Positions 46,640 through 58,501 of a stretch of DNA of 64,000 nt are shown one piece after another (within the stretch, counting starts at the first letter, position 1; each line of letters opens with the position of its first letter). The DNA lies in NCBI GenBank assembly GCA_941918925.1, contig OW799233.1, positions 115,503,833-115,567,832 of the forward strand, in the 5' to 3' direction. A program made the position numbers and the translations under genes. The notes under the pieces are model-generated. The model did not search any database. It saw nothing but the letters and a program-made list of their open reading frames with translations, and had not been told where the DNA came from. Source of the DNA: Phyto melanocephala (lineage: Eukaryota > Arthropoda > Insecta > Diptera > Rhinophoridae).

Positions 46640-49600
46640 ATGGGTTTCTTCTTGTTGCTGCATTTTATCTATGGTGTAATCAACATTTAATATTGTTCTC
46701 AGTGCATGATCATGTGTATGTGTAAATGCATATTCACAAAGATTTTTTTAAAGGAATTTGACTCTGAAATTGAAGTTTTTGGAAGGTAGCGTCAAGTCAT
46801 TCGTTTGTTTGCTGATTTCACAGCAGCAATTTTTCTTTTCTTTTTATTTAATTTTTAATTTTTTTTTGTTATTGTTGCTGTTGTTGTTTTGTTATTTGTA
46901 TTTTGTTGCAAATTGTTGGCAATGATGATGAGATGGTGTTTTGATATTATTCTTTGCCTTAACTTTTCATTCTCTTTATCATTTTGTAGTATTTTTAAAT
47001 ATACCTACGCATTTGTAATTTTTCTTTATTTGTGATTGATCGCTACTACATTGGGAGAAATATGTTTGATTATTTGAATAATGGGAAACAATTCCTTTAA
47101 GATAATGTCTATCATGTCCTTCGCATAGAGGAGCCACTGACCTCAACTAACCTGTTCAAGTAATTGTACACCAGATCTCAGTTTCTACTATCCTTACTAA
47201 CTTTTCCATTATCATTAAATTAAAGCCCGCAAAAAATCCTTAATATATTGCAAAGAAAGTAAGTATTTCGATAATTCTAGCAGAACTATCTTATACTGTT
47301 ACGCAGTGAAAGATCGCCTTAATAAATTTTTTTAAGTCAAAATGGTTTAAAGCAAAATTTTGGACTCTTCGAGGCAGAGCATCAATATATTATACATAAA
47401 AAGATTCGACTGCATATGCTGAAGTGCCAAACAAATTTAAATAGTCAACTTCTACACACAAAGTTAAGACATACTTGAGGTAGTCATGGTCTAAGAGCAC
47501 ATTTTCATCTAGATCCAAACTCGTCACCCAAAACTTACATTTTGTTGATCGCATTCTCTATGAATTGACTTCATCCCATATGCGGTATATTTTTTTGTGA
47601 AGTCATTTATTTAAAAATAAAAAATTTTGCAAACGCTATAAAGCGCCCTGTACGAATATAGGGCCCTATTTTTGCGCACTAGCTCTGAGCTTCAGGAACC
47701 GTTGAGAGTATGTGTTTAAGAACCAAGTTTTATCCATATATTTGTCAACTTTGAATATGAAAAAAGAATTCTTGTACAATTTCTAACTTAACAAGAATAT
47801 TTTTGTTTAAGAAGCCATAGACTCATATGATGATTGTTATGATTAGGTGTTTATTTTTGACGCGTCTGCGTCCAACGTTTCATGATTAAGTCATGCCACA
47901 AAAACAATATCTACGGTTTTACAGTCTAACAATATCAACTTGATTTAAACAAAAACCCTTTTCTAAATAGAAAATTAGTCGGAATTTCTCTATAATTCAC
48001 AATTAATGGAATATTTTTTGTAAATAAAGGATATTGCCAATGAAATTAAACTAAAATTGTATATCAATGTATTCATCTCCTAAATATAAAAAGTATACGT
48101 TTTACAAAAGCCTACAATAATAAAGTTAAAGTAGTAGGGTCTTCAGAAATTTACTCCTACTGGCCTAATTCTTCCACAAAACTTTTAACTCATCAACATC
48201 ATTGAGATCTTTTGAGGCAATGTTGTTGTTGTTGTTGTTTTTGATGTTGTAATTTTGTTGTTGTTGTTAATGTTGTACACAATCTTTGTTTGATTCTTAT
48301 GACGATTGTATGTGAAATTTGATACATTTTGGCATTTGCATGTTCAGGCATTCGGACACACAACCAACCATCAACCAAAAATCTACGGCTGCTTTAAGCA
48401 ACACCATTATTCCATTGCGAAATTTAATGAAATTAACTGACAAAAGAAAATAAGAAAAATTCAATGACCAGCAATGAATGCATTTAGTTTTGTATTTTAG
48501 CTGATTTTATTTAACTTTTTTTTTTCTTTTTGTGTGTGTGTTTTGTAGAAGGATTGCATGTAATATTGTTATGTTTTGTGTTGTTGTTATTTAATACACA
48601 TAATGATGAGGACGATGACGATGATCGTCATCTTGGTTGTATGTTCGCTTTCTACAGTCATTGAGTTGAGCCATCCCAGAAGAAAAAAAAAGAAAAAATG
48701 AATACAATCAGTGAGCTTGTCCAAGAACGAGCGTGCCTAGTTAAAGGCAGCCTATCATTATTTGCACAAAGTTGTTTGTATTTTGGGGCCTAAATCTAAA
48801 TCACCCATATATTCTGTCTGCCTAAAATGAATACTTTACATTCCTGTTTTATGTTAAACGTATGAAGGATATGTCTTCATGTGCCGAGTATTATATTTGA
48901 GAGTTGATCTCTGATGTTCTTTGCTGGCTATATCTTGAAATGCATCTTTCTTAAGCACGTGTGTAGATGTGTGTGTGTGTGTGCGTGTGTGTTTGTTTGT
49001 GTCTATATTGGAATGTCGACCTTTAAACTTTTGCCCAACAACCATTTTTCATTCTTGTTGTATACAACGTCCATCGCAAAGAGTACGAGTATTTGCAATT
49101 ATAGTTAATTGTATGTGTATTATTTTCGAGATGAATACCAAGATAATTCGTTATATTTATTTCAATCGACATTAACAACATAAAGACCTTCTTTAAAAAT
49201 GCGTTTTTATGCCTTGTTTTTCTTCATCTTCGTGCTTTTTTTTTGTGTGTTGCACTTGGGGAAATCTTCATGATTTCTTGTTGCAATTGTGAGTGAGTGA
49301 AACTACGCACGTGTATGGATGATGAATGTTTGTTGGACAGGAAATAGCAAACAGAATGGAAGAAAAAATAATTTATAATCAACAGGATTTGCTTGAAGGT
49401 AAACGAATTGATTTGTTTTTAAAACTTTGCATATCAAGGTAATATTGAGGTCATATTTAATGGCTTTTTTTCCATTATCATATGGAAACATATAAAAGAT
49501 GTTGTGTGTTTTGCAAATAAGAAACGCAATTTTATAAATTTTTAGTTAGTATTTTCACAAATATTTTTTAATATTTAAGAGTTAAAATTTAAAAAAAATC

Positions 49601-49763
49601 AAATGTTTAAATACTCTATTCATACATTTCAAACTCATTTTATATTTAAGGAATGTGAGGGTCACTTTAAAACTTTTATAACATATTTTTAATTAAGCAA
49701 TTAAAATATATGAAGTTCATGTTTATGCTAAAGGTAAGATATCACTATGGGCATAAGAACAAA
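46640..49763. other. Intergenic or intronic sequence, no gene recognised
   Basis: Microsatellites are frequent: TTG units at 48218-48277 and GT units at 48967-48997. Overlapping frames at 48854-49175 simply read the GT tract. No coding family was recognised. Confidence 0.5.
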
Positions 49764-49765
49764 TA

Positions 49766-51426
49766 CTGTGAGCGTCAAAAAAAAGTGTACACAAATATTT
49801 TTTAAAACATTGTTTTTATATCAGTATTTTCATTTACGATAAAGTTTTACATTTAGGTACTTTTAAATCAGTATTTAGTTCTCTACCTTATTCTAAACAA
49901 AACAGCAAAAATATTAACAACAACAAAAAATTTACAACAAAAATAAAAAATAATTCATTATTTACGCGTCAAAAAAAAGTGTACAAACTGTTTTTAAATG
50001 AAAATAAAATCGATTTAGTATTTAGTTGATTTTGCTTTTGCCTTAATTACAGAATTTAGTCTTCTGGGTATCGATTCTACTAATTTTTTAGTTATATCGG
50101 ATGAAATTTTCTGCCATTCCTCCATTATAACGGATTTCAGCATATTCTTATCGCTAATTGTCCTTTTTCGGAGTTGGCGGTCCAAATGCTCCCACAAATG
50201 TTCAATTGGATTTAAGCCCGGTGATTGTGGAGGATGATCCAATGTTTTGGGAGAGCGGTACAGAAGCCATTCTTTTACTATATGGGATGTATGTTTGGGG
50301 TCGTTGTCCTGTTGAAAAATCCAAGATCCTTCCAACCCCAATTTCTCCATACTGAATGGCACGTTGTTTTGCAAAATGTTCAGGTAGTCCATCTTATTCA
50401 TTGTACTTTCAATAAAAACCAAATTCCCTACTCCGGTTGCCGCCATACATCCCCACACCATCACCGAACCCCCTCCATGCTTAACCGTGGTTATTAAATT
50501 TTGGTCAGCATAATCATTGTTTTTTGTTCTCCATACTTTAACTGGTTTTTTCTGGCCAAACACCTCAAATTTACTTTCATCAGTAAAATGCACATTATTC
50601 CAGAATAAAACATCTTTATTTTCATACTTTTTGGCGTATTCTAGGCGTCTTTTTTAATTAGCTGGTAATATTAGTGGTTTCTTTCGTGGGAATCGACCAT
50701 GTTACCCGTTTTCGTGTAATGATCGTTATATTGTACTGGCACTTACGGTAGTTTCTGATGTTGCCGAAACTTCCTCTGATATTTTAACGGCACTTTTAAA
50801 AGGATTCTTTTTTACATCGCGCACTATGGATCTTATTTCAGCCTCCTTTAAAAGTTTTCGCCGGCCCGACCCTGGACGATTTTCTATTTTGCCGTATTTT
50901 TCGTTTTTATCAATAATTTTTTTTTGCAGTATTGTGGCTTCTGTTTATAATAGAGCCAATTTCTCTGAAAGTTTTTCCTTCATTCCGAAGTTTTATTACT
51001 AATTCTCTAATATCACTAGAAGTTTGTTTTCCCATTCCAAAAAAATTAAAATTTACTTCACACGAGGAGATCTTACTCTGCAGATCACAATTAATTTACA
51101 TAAAACAATAAAAACCTTTCATTAGAATGCTAAAATAAAGAAAACAACCAAATATAACGATATTCTTTTACAGTAGCACACCGCTGAAATGATGCATATG
51201 CAACATGTACACTTTATTTTGACGCGTAAAATATGGATTCGAATTTGTTTTTGCTCCATCATTTATGTATTTGTAAGAAATTTCTCATTGTCTTTCTATA
51301 GCTAACTAGAGATTAGTATACTTATATTAAAAACCCTAGAATGATAAATTTAGTCATATCTTAAAAGACTAAAAAAATACTTTATTGTAGAAAAAGTTTT
51401 TGTACACTTTATTTTGACGCTCACAG
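49766..51426 (-). mobile_element. Tc1-type transposon with IR/DR ends
   Basis: The 1661-bp element is flanked by TA (49764-49765 and 51427-51428). The outer repeats are CTGTGAGCGTCAAAA...TGTACA, 26 bp with one mismatch (49766-49791 and 51401-51426). A second, inner copy of the core, ACGCGTCAAAA...GTGTACA, lies about 198 bp inside each end (49964-49985 and 51206-51227), pointing the same way as its outer partner. Two binding-site-like repeats per end is the IR/DR layout known from several Tc1-family transposons. The internal gene is nearly full length but broken. Confidence 0.92.
50015..51035 (-). pseudogene. Tc1-family transposase, DD34E, broken
   Basis: From an ATG at 51035 to the stop at 50015 the reading spans about 340 codons, the usual Tc1 length. 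The N-terminus has helix-turn-helix-like sequence (SDIRELVIKLRNEGKTFREI) and a basic linker with GSGRRK. The C-terminal half is open, with all three catalytic residues: Asp in HFTDESKF, Asp in WIFQQDNDPKHT, and Glu in PGLNPIEHLW, 34 residues after the second Asp. Breaks are a one-base gain in an A run near 50925 and three in-frame TAA codons near 50730, 50703 and 50658. With so few breaks it is the best-preserved transposase here. The enzyme would cut and paste at TA sites. Confidence 0.92.
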
Positions 51427-51428
51427 TA

Positions 51429-52060
51429 TTTTGAAAATGCTACAATCTGGAACCTGACTATTACTAATCAAAATGAACCCTGATGTGTCAATAATGTAAA
51501 TGCTGTTTTCGACAATGTCAACAAAAAAAAATTGTTAACTATGTGCCGATTTTTATCAGCTACTTTTGCGTCGACAAAAGTCACCGATGAACACCGACAT
51601 ATTTTACGAGAACAGCACTGCTTGCCAAGATTGCTAGATGATGGTGATTATCCATCAAACGTGGGAGCTTATTTATTAATTCATTTTACAAAAACTGTCT
51701 CTATATCTTCTACTATTTATACAAGGATTGGTATACAAATACAGTCTCACAGATAATTATACGTACACTTAATAAGAATTTCGTTTAAAGTAAACTTTAA
51801 ATTTTTAATCGGATTTGCTATTTAATTTAAAAGTACAGTGGCACGTGACTTTAAACGATCCACAAAATGAATATGGCAACACAAATAATTATACGTACGA
51901 CGTGAACAGAAACGGTTTTTTTTATTTTATAAAAGAATTTCTGCTTTATTCTGGTACATAGCAAATTTGTATATTAGTTTGAAATTTTTCATAATACATT
52001 TGACCATTTATCAATAAGTATTTGGAAACTGTATGAACGGTCTTGAGAAGTAGCAGAGAT
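51429..52060. other. AT-rich sequence, no gene recognised
   Basis: The frame at 51532-51756 has no family signature. The stretch 'ATAATTATACGTAC' occurs twice (51754 and 51885), about 131 bp apart. Confidence 0.4.
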
Positions 52061-52300
52061 TTCTTTGCCAATGTGATATTTAGCGATGAGAGTTAATTTA
52101 ACTTATTCAGTTGTGACGGCAAGTAAAAAATTTCTCGCAAATAAAAAGTAGAACTGCAACTGAAAAATCTCATACCAACTGTAAAGCATGGCGGTAGTTC
52201 AGTCATGTTAAGGAGCTGTATGTGGGCGAATAGAATTGGAAGACTCCAATGTGTGGATAACACTATGGATCGTTTTGTCTATTAAGATATTCTGAAAAGC
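52060..52300 (+). pseudogene. Tc1-family transposase relic, short fragment
   Basis: Pieces read 'NVIFSDES' with the first catalytic Asp (near 52070), 'NLIPTVKHGGSSVM' (near 52170) and 'NTMDRFVY' (near 52258), the order of a Tc1 catalytic core. The match ends abruptly at about 52300, where the duplicated segment shared with 46502 begins. Confidence 0.7.
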
Positions 52301-52427
52301 ACACAGACGTTGGCAGATCCCACCTGTTAACCCTCACATTTATTTTGATTTATATACATGTGTCCGTGTGTGAGTATATACGGTTGATTGTAATGCATTA
52401 TGGACAATATTGTATCATACGCAATAA
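52301..52427 (+). repeat. Duplicated segment, copy 2
   Basis: Counterpart of 46502-46633. It directly abuts the Tc1 fragment, so the junction at about 52300 is a rearrangement or insertion boundary. Confidence 0.8.
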
Positions 52428-52739
52428 CTAGCAGTTATTGCAGTAGCGCCTCGTATTATCAACCAGAAAATGACCTAAAGTAAAGTTCGCATATAGTAAA
52501 GGAGTTGCTGCATTAAAATGTAGCAACCCAGCTTCATTCAACTTTCCAATCACTAGACCTGAACCTCAAAGAGCACTTGTAGAATTAACGAGAACGCCTC
52601 ATACGAAAAGAAACTAAAAAATGGTTTTAATTATCAAAATGACTTAATAAAGCAAAAAAATTTTCAATTTTGCTGTCGTTCGCGCTAGTGTGGCAGAAGA
52701 GCCGTCAACCCAGACTCGCCGTTATGCACAACAATTGTA

Positions 52740-53580
52740 CATCTAACGAACTTTATTGATGAGAAATTTAAATAAATAATTGTAAGGGTTATAAGGTTTA
52801 ATTGACCCAAGAGCTGAAGCCTACTGATCATTTCAAGCCCCGTCAATACGACGAATGGTTGGCTGTACAGACAGAATTGAATGGTGACTGTACAAAGAAA
52901 ATCATCTTCAGCGACAAGGCACACTTTTACTTTAGTGTATTCAGTAAGAAGCATATTTGCCGGATTTTAGGAAATATGTAACCACGATTGATTGTTGAAA
53001 CGCCGAAGTATCTACAAGGAGTGACTGTTTGGTGCGGTTTACCGGCTGGCGGGGTCATCAGATGGCACTTCTTTGAAAATGATGTAAGACAAGCATACCG
53101 TTAATAGTGCTTACTATCGCGAGACGATAACTGACTTTTTGTGAACAGAAATTGAGAATATGGCTCTGGGCGATATGTGGTTCCAAAACTATGGTGCCAC
53201 TTGCCACTACACAGCAAACGAAACAATGGCTCTTTTGTGAGAGAAATTAAATGGCCGTGTTATCTCTCGTCGGCATGGAGCGCACAACAAAGCACCTGAG
53301 TAGAAGTGTATACCAGTCATGGGTTTGGGCTTTTAGTGCCCCTCCTTTTCAACCTAACCTTACCTTTGTCTCGTCGGTGCGATGTTAGTTGGGCACCACT
53401 ATCATGTGATTTGACATCATTAGACTTCCTTCTTTTAGGATATTTGAAAGAAAAATTGTACGTTAATAGGCCAGAAATAATTCAAAAGTTAAAGGATAAA
53501 AAAATTCGGAACATTAGCGACATTGAATCTCAATTACGTTTTAATGTCATTGAAAACATGAACTATCAGGTATAAGTATA
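52740..53580 (+). pseudogene. Mariner-like transposase relic, interrupted
   Basis: Landmarks in order are 'LTQELKPTDHFK' (near 52800), 'IIFSDKAHFYFS' (near 52909), 'GVTVWCGLPAGGV' (near 53020), 'MWFQNYGATCH' (near 53175), 'NGRVISRR' (near 53250), then after the nested insertion 'CDVSWAPLSCDLTSLDF' and 'GYLKEKLYVN' (near 53380-53470). The second catalytic Asp is replaced by Tyr, and stops occur, so it is dead. The frame resumes exactly after the 95-bp insertion at 53274-53368 and one target duplication copy. Confidence 0.8.
53274..53368 (+). mobile_element. 95-bp non-LTR retrotransposon tip
   Basis: The segment matches the last ~105 bp of the element at 1551-1904 (CATGGAGCGCACAAC through CCTTTTCAACCTAACC). 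It is flanked by a 9-bp duplication TCTCGTCGG (53265-53273 and 53369-53377). It is an extremely truncated target-primed insertion inside a mariner gene. Confidence 0.88.
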
Positions 53581-53599
53581 AGCCGAAGCATTTGGCCGA

Positions 53600-55110
53600 T
53601 ATTTAATTTCACAAATAATTGCCATTTACTCTTGTATCATAAAAAAACCTATTGAGATAATTTTCTGGAAACTCTTTCTTTTATTTATAATTAACATAGC
53701 GTGTATTGGTTGGATCACCCGTTATACATTTAAATAAATATTGGAAATTAAAAAAAGATTGAAAAATATCAGTTGTAAGCTTTTTAAATGCGCTTATCTG
53801 TATTTTCATATATCATGGCAACTGCAAATGGAAATTTTTAAAAAACCTCTGCTACAATGCCCTCAAATTAAATATAAATGTATACTCCAAACCTGCTTTT
53901 AAGATGAAATATATTAGAGATTTACATTTTATATCAAATTTAAAAGCAACATTTCTTCATAACTTAACTTTTTGTCTTTTTCAGTTTTTCTAATGAACTT
54001 AAGTAGTTCATTTACAAAGAGAAACCGTTGTTCGGTTATTTATCCAAAAGGAAGCGTCAATTAATTTCAGCCATCGTTCAATTTAATTTATGCATAATTT
54101 TCATTAAATAATTTACTAAATTGCCTAATTTAAAATCCTTATAAGAAAAACATTTATACAACAAAGACCAAAAGAAAAGAGATTAAAATTAAACCCCATT
54201 AAAATGAATGTATTTTTTTTTTTTTTGTTTTGTTAATATGCTAATCTGCATAATAATAATATTAAGCAAAAGTTCATTGACTATAATACCAACGCTTTTG
54301 AAGACGTAAAGGTATTCTTCTCTATTTCATTTTATTTTAATTTCAATAATTTTAATATTTATCTAAAAAATAAATGAGTTTAAAAATTAAAAAAAAAATA
54401 CAAAAACGACGATCCGTTCTACTTAATAACTTGGTATGACATAAACAATTAATCTCAACTTATGGCCAGAAAACTAAACAAATTCCTACAAACATACAAC
54501 ACAATTATAGTATTGTACAAATCCCATGCACCGTTTTAGATTGCGTGTGTGTGAGTTTGTGTTATAAGAATAGAAAACGATACAAAACAAAAAACAACGA
54601 CTAAATCAATTTTATCGAATTTTAACACAATAATTATACAAGATATCAAACCGATTTCTTTAAAAAAAAAAAATAAAAAATAAAGAAAAACAACATTTTG
54701 AATTAGTTACAACTCATATAGATAATGAAGAACAAAACCAAAAGTTTTGAGAAGAAAAAACTGATTTAAATATTTAAACACTTAAAAAAAATATAATTTA
54801 AAACTCTACAACATATACAACAATAACAAAGTCTACCAGTCGCTTGAAAATACATAATTTTATAGTGAAACAAATCAATCGCATAATAAAACAATATTAA
54901 AGGTCAACCATTAACCCGTTGAGGTGCGGGTGCAAAACGCAATGATTTAAAAAAAAACTTAATGCTTAATAGCATATAAAACTTAACTTAGTGCTTGATA
55001 GCACATAAAAGGTTTTCCAATAGGGATGATATGATTTAGAAGTAGAGCTTCGGCCATTTGTAATATGTCATGATCTGCCATTTGTTTTTCATTGCATTTG
55101 GAAGTGTTTA
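53600..55110. other. AT-rich sequence, no gene recognised
   Basis: Homopolymer A and T runs dominate. A small direct repeat of about 30 bp with inner palindromes (TGCTTAATAGCA and GTGCTTGATAGCAC) lies at 54957-55012. Confidence 0.5.
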
Positions 55111-55121
55111 CAATTTTATCA

Positions 55122-55825
55122 TGAAGAGATATACGAAAGAACAGTTTTATTATCAAAATAAACGTTTTCCAATTGCAACTATTCGTGCCCTTTTGCCATT
55201 TTATGGTCGTAATAATCGTCCAAGTGTCTTCGCTATTCGTCGAATTGTTAAAAATTTTGAGCTTACATTTTCTTTTCATATTGTTCAAGTGCCAATGAGA
55301 TAAAGAACCGCTCAAAGTAATGCAAATATTGCTGCCGCTCAGGCAAATGTTGCTGAAGACCGCAATTTTTCCTTCCTCTTTTGAAATGAAGCTTCTAACA
55401 CCGTTACTGTCAATGGAGAATAAATCGATAATAACCAACTTTTTATGGCCGAAATTGGAAGAAGTTTATCTAGACAGCATTTGGTTTCAACAACACGAGG
55501 CTGTGTGACACACAGCAAATTGAACAATTGAATTATTGCAAGAAAAGTTTGAAGATTCGATTATTTAAAGAAATTGTGATATTGAATGGCCTCCAAAAAT
55601 TTGTGATTTAACACTATTAGATTATTTCTCGGAGGGTTATTTGAAGTCACTAGTCTTTTGAAATAAACCAGACTCTCTTCAAGCTTTACAAGTCGATATT
55701 GAACGAGCCATTCATGACATACGACTTGATTTGATGGAAGAAGTGCTCGAAAATTTGGTTCATCGAGTTCTTTCTTGCAGAGGAAGTCGTGGTGGCCTTT
55801 TGAATGACGTTTTATTTAAAGCTTA
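55122..55825 (+). pseudogene. Mariner-like transposase relic with internal deletion
   Basis: It starts at an ATG with MKRYTKEQFYYQNKRFPIAT, followed by 'IRALLPFYGRNNRPSVFAIR', the mariner helix-turn-helix. 'NIAAAQANVAEDRNF' (near 55325) follows. The frame then jumps to sequence beyond the first catalytic Asp: 'NFLWPKLEEVYLDSIWFQQH', where the second catalytic Asp is His. 'EWPPKICDLTLLDYF' and 'RGSRGGLLNDVLFKA' complete a normal C-terminus at about 55825. Roughly 130 codons of the core are missing. Confidence 0.82.
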
Positions 55826-56071
55826 ATTGTATCGATTGTACTTCAATAAATACAATAAATAAAAAGCTTTTGAATTTCCTTAACAATAAGTGTGTTATTG
55901 TAAAGAAAATCGTGTCATTCCATTTATATAGAACATATCGGAAACTTTGAAGAGAACAGAAATTTGTTTGAACATTCTCAATAAATATAAAAATTTGTTG
56001 GGTAATAGGAAATATGTGTGCATATGTATAAATTACGACTGCTATGACTCTCTTAAAAACACTATTTATAT

Positions 56072-56309
56072 TATATCTGTGGCTTGGAGCTAAAAGGGCC
56101 AATGTCACTTTTTTGCTCTTTTGGGTTAATCATTGCTCTATTTCATGATGGTAAAACAGCTAAAGTCATACTTAACCCAGAACAGTTTCATAAGTAAAAT
56201 ACTGGCCACTTTCACTATGAAAGCATCTATAAAAGTTAAAATTCAATTCCAATTTTCTCAAAAGTAAATATTTTGACATTGGCCCTTTTAGCTCCAAGCC
56301 ACAGATATA
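56072..56309. mobile_element. MITE with perfect 35-bp TIRs
   Basis: The left arm (56072-56106), containing TCTGTGGCTTGGAGCTAAAA, is repeated without mismatch in inverse at 56275-56309. The element is about 238 bp and lies within TATA sequence, so the exact target duplication (TA or TATA) is ambiguous. The interior encodes nothing. Perfect arms suggest recent activity or strong constraint. Confidence 0.85.
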
Positions 56310-57032
56310 TAAGTAGTATTACACAGAGAAAACAATATCGATAGTAAGTACCACAATTGTTGCCAATCGCATAGTTTAGTTGTGATAACATAATTTTACG
56401 GTTTTTTTTTCGTTTCGAAATATAAATATGTAGTCAGTGGTAAGAAATTGTGATTCCTGCAATTGAGCTTCTTCAACCACAAAAGAAAATATCGATTTGA
56501 AGAACTGTAACATGTGATTCGCAATGAATTTTTCTTGTGTAGGATTTCGTGTAAATTAAATATTTTATATTAAAGTCAATTGATTCTAAATCACAGATCC
56601 CCAAAAATATTTTGCACACGTATTGGTGAGAGAACTTTAAAGTACAGTGCTATGAAAATGTAAGCTCAATGATTTTTATCAAAATTTAGTCACAAAAAAT
56701 TGTTTTGGTTTTTTAAAATGTATAATAATGCAGTTCACACGAAATTTGTATTTTTTTTGTTGAGAGAAAAAATTGGCGTAAAGATTTCCATTAAGATTTA
56801 ATACAAGAAATTGTTCTGGAATAAAAAACTATTAAGAATACAGTAAAGACTGAATTTATTATTTTTGTACTTGGTAAAATGGATCATTTATAATAAATTT
56901 TTGCTGTTTTCAATATGACTTTTTAAAAATAAAATTATTTCTAATTCCATCGTAATTTCTTTACGCACTGTATTTAAAAAAATTATAAACACAGCTGATA
57001 AACATGCACACTCATCGCTTTTTCATGGACGA
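56310..57032. other. AT-rich sequence, no gene recognised
   Basis: No element end or coding motif was seen. Confidence 0.5.
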
Positions 57033-57097
57033 CTAAGCTAAAGAGCATAAAAATAAAAGAGATGGAGATAAAAACAATTGTTTGATGAAATGGGCCC
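57033..57097 (+). repeat. Direct repeat flanking a Tc1 relic, left copy
   Basis: The ~65-bp block around 'CTAAAGAGCATAAAAA' and 'ACAATTGTTTGATGAAAT' recurs at 58434-58501 in the same orientation. Tc1 ends should be inverted, so this is not a simple TIR pair. Confidence 0.8.
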
Positions 57098-57466
57098 CTA
57101 TACTGGCGAGCAAAAGCGAGTACATGCTTAGAATACTTTAACGCAAAAAGTCGTAAAGGGGTAAACAATTAAGTATATTTTATGAAACTTCCAGCAATAA
57201 TTAGTTATTGTATCATTTAGTTAATTAATGCTACACTTTATATAAAAATAACCGAATAAAAACAGCCAACGCAAAACAAAAATTTTTGGGAACTCTATTT
57301 ACTCAGTTTTGCACATTTTGAATATAGAAATTCAAAGTAGGCTGTGACTTACTGAGAAATGTAAAATGTACGGTTGTATATTTTTTGATGGTCGGTTTTC
57401 ATCTTTTTTAAGTTGTCAGTCCTGTTACTTCTTTTATTTTATTTAAAAAGCAAAATAAAGCTGAAA

Positions 57467-58424
57467 TGAGAAAAATAAACGTGGACACAGAAGATAATTT
57501 TGTAACTTTGTGGATTCTAATCTAGACAAATTGCTGGTAAAGTTAACATTAGTCAACGCACAGTGACTTTGGTACAAAAACGCCGAAATATAGTTCCAAA
57601 GCCTAATAGGGGAGGCCGTCCTCGATTACTAAAAAATTCGGACGCGCGATGAATGGTCCGAGAAATTAGGCAAATGTCTTAAAGCTGCATTAGTAAAGAC
57701 GTAAGTGAATGGACTGCTCGTAGAGCGCTGAAGAGAACCAGTTTAGTGGCAGCAGTGAAGAAGAAATAACCAGCTCTGTCTGATAAAAACATAAAAGCGC
57801 GTCTGGAATTTTGCAAAAAACATCAGCATTGGAGCATTGATGACTGAGAAAGGGTTATTTGGCCCGATGAGACAAAAATTAACCGATTCCAAACTGATTG
57901 TAAGGAATATTTCTGGAGTAGACCTCATGAATCTATTCAAAAGTGTCATGTGAAACAAACCGTTGAACATGGCGGAGGTAGCTTGATGATTTGGGGCTGT
58001 TTAACTTGGTGGTATTTTGGACCTATTGTAAGAATTAATTGGATTATGAAGAAAGAGGATTACCTTCGTATTCTTCAAACCCATTTACCCGATTTTGTTG
58101 ACCACAGAGCTTATCCCGAGGACGAAGTCATTTTCCAACAGGACGAAGACCTAAAACACACGGTTAAAGTCGTTCAAAAATTGCTGTCTCAGCAAAAATT
58201 TTAGCTAATGAAATGGCCTGCACAGAATCCGGATCTAAATCCAATAGAAACTTTGTGGTCCATATTGAAAAGACGATTGGGACAACACAATCGAACGCCA
58301 TTGGAGCCATGTAAAAGTAGAATGGGAAAATATTCCAAGTGAATTTAAAGAGAATTTGGTGAAAAGCATGCCGAGGCGTGTAAACAGTGTTATTAAAAAT
58401 AAATGATTGTGGATACCACACTAA
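57467..58424 (+). pseudogene. Tc1-family transposase relic, DD34E
   Basis: The reading starts near an ATG at 57467 and passes 'GKVNISQRTVTLVQKR' (helix-turn-helix region, near 57545) and a GGRPR linker (near 57613). 'VIWPDETKI' (near 57857), 'VEHGGGSLMIWGCL' (57962) and 'VIFQQDEDLKHT' (58128) follow. '[12 protein letters not shown]' (58222) and 'PRRVNSVIKNK' (58372) end it. All three acidic catalytic residues are still present with 34 residues between the second and third. Stops at about 57847 and 58202, a shift near 58300, and a late TGA break it. Confidence 0.82.
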
Positions 58425-58433
58425 AAATAGGCG

Positions 58434-58501
58434 ATTAAACTAAAGAGCATAAAAACAAAAGAGGTGGAGTTATAAACAATTGTTTGATGAAATTGGCACC
58501 C
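58434..58501 (+). repeat. Direct repeat flanking a Tc1 relic, right copy
   Basis: Counterpart of 57033-57097, beginning about 10 bp after the transposase stop. It is therefore probably the natural 3' end of the Tc1 element, with the left copy a remnant of a neighbouring element. Confidence 0.8.

Noticed and set aside
54983..55438. 151-residue minus-strand frame as a gene
   Set aside because: It is the antisense shadow of the mariner relic on the plus strand at 55122-55825.
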